Assembly (NCBI GenBank): GCA_007119175.1
Contig: SKQC01000165.1
Coordinates: 1-35,570 of the forward strand
DNA: 35,570 bases
DNA from: Myxococcales bacterium
GTDB taxonomy: Bacteria; Myxococcota_A; Bradymonadia; Bradymonadales; Bradymonadaceae
Direction of reading: 5' to 3'
Every line of letters starts with the position of its first letter. The first letter of the stretch is position 1. A program made the translations under genes and the position numbers. The notes under the pieces were generated by a model, which saw only the letters and a program-made list of their open reading frames with translations, was not told the origin of the DNA and did no database searches. This document shows, in pieces, positions 1 to 6,705 of the stretch.

Positions 1-1128
1 GGTCTCCGCATTTTCTGATTGAAGCTCCTCGTCGAGGGATAGATCGCGAGAGGCTTCAAAGATGGGGATTAATTTGTGGCCGATTTTGCTCAATAGCTTC
101 GCCGGTGGCAGATCGAGCTCCTCCAGATCGATCAGCACTGCCTGGGGACTGCGAAAGCTCAGCGGCACCGGTGTCTTCAACCGCTGATGAAGGGCCGGAT
201 AATCGGGAACGATGGTGCGCATAAACTCCGGCGGCACGGCGTACATAAAGAGGGTATTCGGAAGCTGGTGGCGGCCGCAGAGATCGATGACCTGACGCAG
301 ATTATCGCCGATGACCTGACTGCGCTTGGCGCTGACGCTCAAATTTCGGTCCACCTCGTCAAATAGGAGCACGGTCCCGGCAAACCCGAGCCCCGTAATG
401 ACCTGGGTGAGGCTTCGGAGCATCAAAAAGCCGTTGGCACGGCTCATCTTTTCGTACACCCCGTAGTCGCGGACCTCCTGTTTTGGAATCGGCTCACCGC
501 GCAGCCAGGCCTCGAGGCGCTGCTCGCGCTCGAAATCCTCATCGAGCCAGGCCAGGCAGAATTCGACGACCGCTTTTCGATACGATGCGCTCTCACAGGG
601 AGTGCGTGCGACCTCGCGGCGAAGCCAGCGCCGCACTTTTGCGCGGGCTGTCTCACCGGGCCGGGGATCTCCGTCCTCGCGGAGCCTGCGCGCCGTCGTT
701 TCGAGCTCGTCGTCGACCAGATCTCGCAGCATATCGGTCAGCCCGTAGCGCGGTGTCCGCTCCGCTCCCGACGCCTCGACGGCCATCCTGCGGGCCACCG
801 ACGAATAGACCTTCAACGTGTCGTCATAGGGACATTCTTTGGGCGATAATTCGACGACGGCCACGGCGAAGCCGTGACGCCAGGCCATATCGCGCAGACA
901 ATATAAAAAATGGGTTTTCCCGCCCCCGAAATAGCCCTGCACGAGCTTAAAACTGGCCCCGCCCTTTAGCTGGCGTCCGAAATACTCCTCTTCCAAGACG
1001 TCGAGATAGTTTTGATTCCCCACGTTGATCCACTCCACGCCGAACTCCGGGGGCTGACCGCTTTCGCCGAGCCTCTGGAGGATATGATCGGCCGTGGGGC
1101 GATCGATTTGGTCGGTGTTCTGGCTCAT
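1..1128 (-). CDS. DUF2791 / BrxC-BrxD-like P-loop ATPase (3' end beyond the window)
   Basis: 376 codons are visible and the frame stays open to base 1, so the C-terminus is missing. Translated from the ATG at 1126-1128. The N-terminus carries a Walker A loop GYFGGGKTHF (residues 65-74) and a Walker B stretch VLLFDEVD (253-260), so it should bind and hydrolyse ATP in the cytoplasm. The GxxGGGKTHFL form of the loop and the spacing resemble the DUF2791 family (BREX ATP-binding proteins BrxC/BrxD and relatives), known from phage-defence islands. The family call rests on motif memory and no search was done. It follows the 289-aa gene by 104 bases on the same strand and the two probably act together. 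No strong ribosome site is seen before the start. Other STAND/AAA-type ATPases remain possible. Confidence 0.72.
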   Translation of the reverse strand, partial: MSQNTDQIDRPTADHILQRLGESGQPPEFGVEWINVGNQNYLDVLEEEYFGRQLKGGASFKLVQGYFGGGKTHFLYCLRDMAWRHGFAVAVVELSPKECPYDDTLKVYSSVARRMAVEASGAERTPRYGLTDMLRDLVDDELETTARRLREDGDPRPGETARAKVRRWLRREVARTPCESASYRKAVVEFCLAWLDEDFEREQRLEAWLRGEPIPKQEVRDYGVYEKMSRANGFLMLRSLTQVITGLGFAGTVLLFDEVDRNLSVSAKRSQVIGDNLRQVIDLCGRHQLPNTLFMYAVPPEFMRTIVPDYPALHQRLKTPVPLSFRSPQAVLIDLEELDLPPAKLLSKIGHKLIPIFEASRDLSLDEELQSENAET

Positions 1129-1232
1129 GGTCTTTCACGGATAAAAGAACGGTGATGGATCGACTGCTGCCGGGCATATATCCATTATCGACGAAAATGC
1201 CCGAATCTTGCGTAAATTTTTCTGGTCAATTT

Positions 1233-2102
1233 CTACTCGAAGCGTATCGAACCGTAATATTGGCCGCCCTTCGCGCCGATGGGAACGTAGAGAACGTTGG
1301 TCTTGTCTCTGGTCGAACCACCGGTGGCGGCGCCCAATTCCAGTCGCACACCATCTTTTTCGAGGGCCCCGTCTCGGCGCAATTCGGCGAGCTGTCTGGC
1401 CAGCAGGTAGCGGGGAAAGGGCTCGATGACTTCCGGGCCCTTTTTGCGCAGCCGGTCGCGGTCGACTCGAAGCATCGCCAGCGGCACGAGCACATCGACC
1501 AGGTCGACCCGCTCGCCGGGTTGGGCGTCGTCGGCGGCCAACACCATCCGGTAGGCACCGCGCAATAGATCAAAGAATTTGTCCGATGAGATCAGCTCTT
1601 TGGAAAATCTCGCCGCTGCCTCTTCGTGAGCTCCCATGACGGAAGCTGCGTCGATCGGCAGCTCGTCGATCACCTCGTGCCCATAGGCCATCTCCACGCC
1701 CCCCTCGTCGAAATCGATGGCGAAGGTCAGCGGCTCGACGTATAGGACCAGCGGGTTTTCCGAGATCTTTTCCAGCTCTAAGTCCCGTTGACCGGCCAGC
1801 ATCTCGAGCTTCGTCAAAAACTTCATTCGCGCCTTGATGCGAAGCTTCTCTATCGCCGGCTTGAGCCGACCGACCAGCGCCTGGCGCAACTCGTCGGCCT
1901 CGCCATCACCGAGTTCATAGCCGTCGAGTCCCTGCACGACATCTAGCCAGGCTTCGTAATCGGCGGCGGCCGGAGTTTTTCCATCGACTGCCTTCAAGAG
2001 ATTCTTCGCCCGCGACAATCGGCGACGCCGGCTGCGAATCCTGGTCAAAAGCGCTGAAATATCCTCGGCAATCGTCGAAGAATCGGTCGTATTTTCAGTC
2101 AT
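1233..2102 (-). CDS. Unrecognised 289-aa protein paired with the DUF2791-like ATPase
   Basis: I do not recognise this protein. The frame is open further up to 2249, but that would run into the transporter gene, so the ATG at 2102 (protein starts MTENTTDSS) is preferred. It has no signal peptide or membrane segment, so it is probably cytoplasmic. The N-terminal third is rich in Arg, Lys and Leu (an RSRRRRLSRAKNLL stretch) and looks helical. The middle has acidic patches, and the C-terminus ends in a short beta-rich tail (LYVPIGAKGGQYYGSIRF). It lies 89 bases after the transporter stop and 104 bases before the ATPase start. By analogy with defence loci, the pair could be an ATPase plus a partner or adaptor. 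That role is an inference from neighbourhood only. Confidence 0.7.
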   Translation of the reverse strand: MTENTTDSSTIAEDISALLTRIRSRRRRLSRAKNLLKAVDGKTPAAADYEAWLDVVQGLDGYELGDGEADELRQALVGRLKPAIEKLRIKARMKFLTKLEMLAGQRDLELEKISENPLVLYVEPLTFAIDFDEGGVEMAYGHEVIDELPIDAASVMGAHEEAAARFSKELISSDKFFDLLRGAYRMVLAADDAQPGERVDLVDVLVPLAMLRVDRDRLRKKGPEVIEPFPRYLLARQLAELRRDGALEKDGVRLELGAATGGSTRDKTNVLYVPIGAKGGQYYGSIRFE

Positions 2103-2191
2103 TTTCGCGGTGTCCGGGGCGGAGATTTTCGGTGGCCTCAGTTGGCGAGGTTTAACACGAGATTCTCCAGGCGAACAACTGCCACCCCGGG

Positions 2192-3799
2192 TTAGCCGTA
2201 ATAGGTCGGCGCCGCCGGTCCCACGGGCAGTCCCAGCCCGAAGACCCACAAAAAGAATAATATCATCCAGGACAACAAAAAGAAGATGCTATAGGGCAGC
2301 ATCAGGCTGATCACGGTGCCGATGCCGATATCTTTTTGGTAGCGATCGGCGAAGGCCAAAATCAGGCCGAAATACGACATCATGGGGGTGATAATATTCG
2401 TCGTAGAATCGCCGATTCGGTACGCCGCCTGGATGACCTCCGGCGAATAGCCCAGCAGCATCAGCATGGGCACAAAGATGGGCGCCGTCATCGCCCATTG
2501 GGCAGAGGCGCTTCCCAGCATCAGATTGACGCAGCAACAGATCAGGATGAAAAAGACGAAAATAATGGGCCCCGTAAGCCCGATCCCCGTCAAAAAGTCA
2601 GCGCCGCTGACGGCGAAAATCGCGCCCAACTGAGTCCATCCGAAAAAGGCCACGAATTGCGCCGCGAAAAAGACGAGCACGATATATAAGCCGAGCGAAC
2701 TCATGGCCTCGGCCATCCCATCGACGATGTCTTTATCGCTTTTAATGGAGCCCGTCGCCCACCCGTAGACCACGCCGGGGACCAAAAAGAAGACGAAAAT
2801 CAGGGCCACCATGCCGCGCAAAAACGGGGAATTTAATACGTCGCCGGTCTCCGGATTTCGCAATACCCCCCACTCGGGCACCACGGAGAGGGCAAATAAT
2901 GCACTGACGGCGAGGACACTGACGGCGGCCCATTTTAATCCCCGCCATTCCCGGTCGGTCAACGGCTCCATCGATCGCTCATCGTCGGCCCCCTCTCGAG
3001 CCGCCGAGGCGTCGTATTCCCCCATCCGTGGCTCCACCAGATAGGTGGTCACCAGGGTGCCCACGATGGTGATCACGAAGGTGCTGACGATCATGAAATA
3101 CCAGTTGACCGCCGGGTGCACCATATACTCGCTGTCGATGAGGTGAGCGGCCTCCTCGGTGATTCCCGCCAGCAGTGGATCGACGGTACCGATCAACAAA
3201 TTGGCGCTATATCCGGCCGATACCCCGGCAAAGGCGGCGGCCATACCGACGAGAGGATGGCGCCCGACGGCCAAAAAAATCACCGCTGCCAGCGGCACGA
3301 GCACCACATAACCCATCTCCGATGCCGTATTGGAGAGCACTCCGGCGAAGACCACGGCCGTGGTCAACCACTTGTCGGGCGCCTTCAGTACTACGGCGCG
3401 AATCGTGGCGCTCAACAGCCCGGAATGCTCGGCAACACCGACTCCCAGAAGGGCGACGAGGACCGTGCCCAGGGGAACGAATTCGACGAAATTGCTCACC
3501 AGATTTTCCACGATCATCCGCAAGCCCTCGGCATTCATCAGGCTTACGGCGGCGATCTCGCCGGTCGGACTGCGGTCGGCAGCTCCCTCGGGGCGCGGAT
3601 CGACGACGCTCAGTTCGAACCATCCGGCGATGCCGCTGATGACCACCACGCCCAACGCAAATAACGCGAATAGCGTCACCGGATGGGGCAATAAATTGCC
3701 CAGCCATTCCACGGCGTTTAAAAAGCGGGCGAATAACCCCGACGGAGCCTGCTCGTCGTGTTGCTCGGAGGGATTATCGGAGGTCGAAAATTCGGTCAT
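2192..3799 (-). CDS. AbgT-family inner-membrane transporter
   Basis: 535 aa, the usual AbgT length, with a long series of hydrophobic helices from about residue 40 to 525. Family landmarks are clear: SNTASEMGYVVLVPLAA (156-172), the re-entrant hairpin GYSANLLIGTVDPLLAG (196-212), and SAQWAMTAPIFVPM (432-445) followed by AYRIGDSTTN. Ser432, Trp435, Pro453, Arg461 and Asp464 keep the spacing of the functional residues described in MtrF and YdaH, and Asp207 sits in the hairpin, so the pump looks intact. Family members import p-aminobenzoyl-glutamate (E. coli AbgT) or export antimetabolites such as sulfonamides (MtrF, YdaH), and the substrate cannot be told from sequence. It starts 35 bases after the nucleotidase-barrel stop, which suggests one transcript. 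The ribosome site is weak. Confidence 0.95.
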   Translation of the reverse strand: MTEFSTSDNPSEQHDEQAPSGLFARFLNAVEWLGNLLPHPVTLFALFALGVVVISGIAGWFELSVVDPRPEGAADRSPTGEIAAVSLMNAEGLRMIVENLVSNFVEFVPLGTVLVALLGVGVAEHSGLLSATIRAVVLKAPDKWLTTAVVFAGVLSNTASEMGYVVLVPLAAVIFLAVGRHPLVGMAAAFAGVSAGYSANLLIGTVDPLLAGITEEAAHLIDSEYMVHPAVNWYFMIVSTFVITIVGTLVTTYLVEPRMGEYDASAAREGADDERSMEPLTDREWRGLKWAAVSVLAVSALFALSVVPEWGVLRNPETGDVLNSPFLRGMVALIFVFFLVPGVVYGWATGSIKSDKDIVDGMAEAMSSLGLYIVLVFFAAQFVAFFGWTQLGAIFAVSGADFLTGIGLTGPIIFVFFILICCCVNLMLGSASAQWAMTAPIFVPMLMLLGYSPEVIQAAYRIGDSTTNIITPMMSYFGLILAFADRYQKDIGIGTVISLMLPYSIFFLLSWMILFFLWVFGLGLPVGPAAPTYYG

Positions 3800-3834
3800 A
3801 GCTCATGCTCGCGAGGGCTTCGCCGGGGAGTCTC

Positions 3835-6471
3835 TCAGAAATTCTGGTAGGTCATATCCCACTGGTAGTTGATGCCGATCGTCAACTCCGTATTCGTTCC
3901 CAATTCACCGACCGTATCGTCGCGATACAAAAAGGCATTGAACGTGGTGGTGAAGAAAAATTGCTCAAAGAACGCAAAATAGATTCGATTGCTGCTGCGC
4001 GTCTCGTGGATATTCTGATTGCCAATATCGTTGAAGAAATACTCCACCTCGCTCTCGACGCGGATCGGTCGATCCAGAATCCGAAACGGTGTAATTCGCC
4101 CCAGCGTATAACTGGCGTTGACACCAAGGGTGGGCTCACCTTCGGGTTCGTTTATGTCCTGACGAACGTTGCCCCCGAGGCGAATATCGAGGGGCTCGGC
4201 AAGTTGAAATGACGCCGCCAAAATACCCCGCAGATCGACGCGATGCCAATCCCGGGTATCCGGATTGCTAAATTCGGTCTCCAACTGCCCCTCCACCACT
4301 GGATCGGGGATATACCATTTTCCCTCGAGGTCGGCGCGCAGCCGTTTGTAGCGATAGCGGCTTCGCAGCCGAATCTGATCGGAGGTCTCCTCAAAACCCG
4401 CGTCGTCGTCGGCGATCCGCGCCGCCGCATATTGGACGTTCAGATCGTTATTCCACCCGTGATTGCGACTGTCGGCGTTGGCCCCCAGCCGACCCTCGAT
4501 ATTGAGCTGATCCGTGGACTGGACGGTCAACTGACTGCGGTCGTAGCCCGGCTCGCCGTTGACCTGCGGATTGGTGATCGCCACCTGATTATAGGCGGCG
4601 TTTAGCGAGCCCAAAAAGGTCCACAAAAATTTTCTGGAGAGGTCGGTAAAATTATCGTCTGCCGCCACCGAATCCCGCTCAGCTCCGTCCTGTAGATGCC
4701 TGCCATCCTCTACATATTGTATGACGATCTGGTCGATCGTCGGCGGGTCTTCGCTCCAGTCGGGATGATAGACGCGACGATTGTCGAGATTGTCGGGCGA
4801 GAAAACCTCGTCGCCTCCATCGGCGAGATAGTCGTTTAAGGCCACCCGATATCGACGGTCGGGATTGGGAGTGCGGCCATTGATTTTGACATCACCGTCG
4901 ACGACGGCGATCCCGGCCCCCACAACATCGCTGGAGAGCCGATCGGCGAGCCCGGCCAGCACAGACCCGCTGATATCGACGATGACCAACTCATTTTCAT
5001 AGGGAAGCGCAGCGAAGATATCGGCGGTGGTAAGATGCTTCGTCAAAGGAAATCGCTCGTCACTTCTGAAGGCCTGGCGATTCGATAATGCCAGCTCACT
5101 GCGAGTGGAAAAGCGCATAATATTGAGGATAAACCGCTGCAGATCGGCCATTTCGAAGGGCTCGTCGAGCCCAGCGTTATCGCTCAACGGCTCTCCCCAA
5201 TCACCGCACATATCGCCGATGGCGCTTTCCAATAGCTGTTTCGTCGACGGATGCCGGGGCATCTCCTCCAGCAACACACGCCGCGGAATGACGCGGCGGA
5301 TCGCCCACTGCACATCGTCGCCGGCGTCACCGATCAGATCGAGCTCGACGTTGATGGCGCTAAATTGGGTGCTGTTGGCGGATACGATCGGTGTTCCGGT
5401 CGACGGCGCCTCGATGATCTCCATGCGGCCCCCCGAGCTCGGCTCATCGGGATCAAAGCGCGTCCCCGAGGTATGATCTTCGATGAGATGACTGGCGACG
5501 ATGAGATCGATCCCCTCCACCTCTTTGCCCAGGTCATAGGCCAGGGGCGCGGCCATCATTCGCGGCACCTGATGCTGCACGATGACCAGATCGGCCTGCT
5601 CGCGCATCTCATCGATGAGACCGCCGACAACTTCGGAGGGATCGCCAATATTGACGCCCTCGCGCTGGTGATCGGCGTGTGTGTCGAGTAATTCCTGGGC
5701 CAATACGGTGGTGACGGCCAGACGGATTCCGTCGCGCTCGATGACGCGGAATTTCGGACTGTCTTCATCGCCGCCGGCGGCCGCACAGATCCCCTCGGCG
5801 GCGCCGAAGGACTCGCATTCGAGATTCGCCGCCTGCATGTCGATCCCGCGCTCTTCTGCGGCCTCCACAAAATCAACCAGAGCCGCTCGGGGAGCCGCAA
5901 ATTCACGGGCTCCCAGTCCATGAACGTCGGCGGGCACCTCGCCCAAAAGTTCTGCCAGCCGGTGGGCGCCGGACTCGCCCTGACTCAATAAATAGCGCCC
6001 CAGAATGCCGGGAAATACCGTATTGCCCACATTGAGCGCTACCGGCGCCGCCAGATCGCTGCCGGCGGCCAGACCGTCGAGGGCGTGAAAATAGGAAGCC
6101 TGCTTCGCCCAGTACAGCGCGTGTTCGTCCTGCTCCTGTCGGCAATCGACACGGGCGAAATTGCCGTCGATATTACCGGCCAGGGTCAGGGTCAAGCGAT
6201 TCCGGAGTCGATCGCCGTCGCCTATGACCTCATCGACGAGATCGTCGGCACTGGTCGGCTCGGTGTCGACTTCATATTGAATATCGACCTCCGGCTCGTC
6301 TTCATCGGCCTGCGCCGAACGTCGCGCCTCCTCGTGGATTTGCTCCGCGATTTCGGCGGCCGCCGAAACGTCATCGTCGTCATTGACCTCGCCTTGAGCC
6401 ATCGCCGCAGTACCCGGCATTGACAACACCAGAAGCACAACCGCAAAAACGCCACCCTTGGTAATTATCAT
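3835..6471 (-). CDS. 5'-nucleotidase-like pseudoenzyme fused to a C-terminal outer-membrane beta-barrel
   Basis: 878 aa from the ATG at 6471. GAGG lies eight bases upstream, and a signal peptide begins directly at this Met with an AAMA|Q cleavage site (residue 25). The upstream ATG at 6501 would bury the signal. An acidic linker is followed by a region like the UshA/5'-nucleotidase metallophosphatase domain (about 92-360). The usual metal ligands are mostly gone: NID in place of DxH (100-102), GN in place of GD (149-150), GARE in place of GNHE (187-190), and SHLIEDH in place of GHxH (327-333). His300 (IVQH) remains. The 5'-nucleotidase C-terminal domain (about 400-590) is well kept (ALPYENELVIVDISG). 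Residues about 608-878 alternate like beta-strands and end in Phe, as outer-membrane barrels do. Hence it is probably an outer-membrane binding protein and not an enzyme. Cotranscribed with the AbgT transporter. Confidence 0.8.
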   Translation of the reverse strand: MIITKGGVFAVVLLVLSMPGTAAMAQGEVNDDDDVSAAAEIAEQIHEEARRSAQADEDEPEVDIQYEVDTEPTSADDLVDEVIGDGDRLRNRLTLTLAGNIDGNFARVDCRQEQDEHALYWAKQASYFHALDGLAAGSDLAAPVALNVGNTVFPGILGRYLLSQGESGAHRLAELLGEVPADVHGLGAREFAAPRAALVDFVEAAEERGIDMQAANLECESFGAAEGICAAAGGDEDSPKFRVIERDGIRLAVTTVLAQELLDTHADHQREGVNIGDPSEVVGGLIDEMREQADLVIVQHQVPRMMAAPLAYDLGKEVEGIDLIVASHLIEDHTSGTRFDPDEPSSGGRMEIIEAPSTGTPIVSANSTQFSAINVELDLIGDAGDDVQWAIRRVIPRRVLLEEMPRHPSTKQLLESAIGDMCGDWGEPLSDNAGLDEPFEMADLQRFILNIMRFSTRSELALSNRQAFRSDERFPLTKHLTTADIFAALPYENELVIVDISGSVLAGLADRLSSDVVGAGIAVVDGDVKINGRTPNPDRRYRVALNDYLADGGDEVFSPDNLDNRRVYHPDWSEDPPTIDQIVIQYVEDGRHLQDGAERDSVAADDNFTDLSRKFLWTFLGSLNAAYNQVAITNPQVNGEPGYDRSQLTVQSTDQLNIEGRLGANADSRNHGWNNDLNVQYAAARIADDDAGFEETSDQIRLRSRYRYKRLRADLEGKWYIPDPVVEGQLETEFSNPDTRDWHRVDLRGILAASFQLAEPLDIRLGGNVRQDINEPEGEPTLGVNASYTLGRITPFRILDRPIRVESEVEYFFNDIGNQNIHETRSSNRIYFAFFEQFFFTTTFNAFLYRDDTVGELGTNTELTIGINYQWDMTYQNF

Positions 6472-6705
6472 TTTCGTACCTCGTACAACTTCGGAACCCA
6501 CTGTATGGTCGCCAAACCGTGCGGGTAACGCCTGCCGCAGTCAACCCTTATTAGTGTGACACTGAAGCTGGCGCTGTGATTGACAACAACCGACCCCCTT
6601 CCTTACGATTCGGGGCACGGTCGGCATAGATCTGGAGAACCGGATCCGGCCGTTCAACGCGCGCGCTGATTGACAGTGCCCGCCTGGTATCAGAGTGTTG
6701 GACAC
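6472..6705. promoter_or_regulatory. Divergent intergenic region between nucleotidase-barrel and kinase genes
   Basis: 234 bases separate the two divergent starts. It holds a sigma70-like promoter facing the kinase (annotated separately) and a near-perfect palindrome AGTGTGACACT (6553-6563, extended TTAGTGTGACACTGAA), which could be an operator. A TTGACT hexamer facing the nucleotidase gene (6544-6539) has no good -10 at the right distance. GAGG at about 6480-6483 on the minus strand is the nucleotidase ribosome site. Confidence 0.45.
6580..6609 (+). promoter_or_regulatory. Putative sigma70 promoter of the PEGA kinase
   Basis: TTGACA at 6580-6585 matches the -35 consensus exactly. TACGAT at 6604-6609 matches four of six -10 positions, with an 18-base spacer. 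Transcription would begin near 6616, giving a leader of about 90 bases before the ATG at 6706. Confidence 0.45.
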
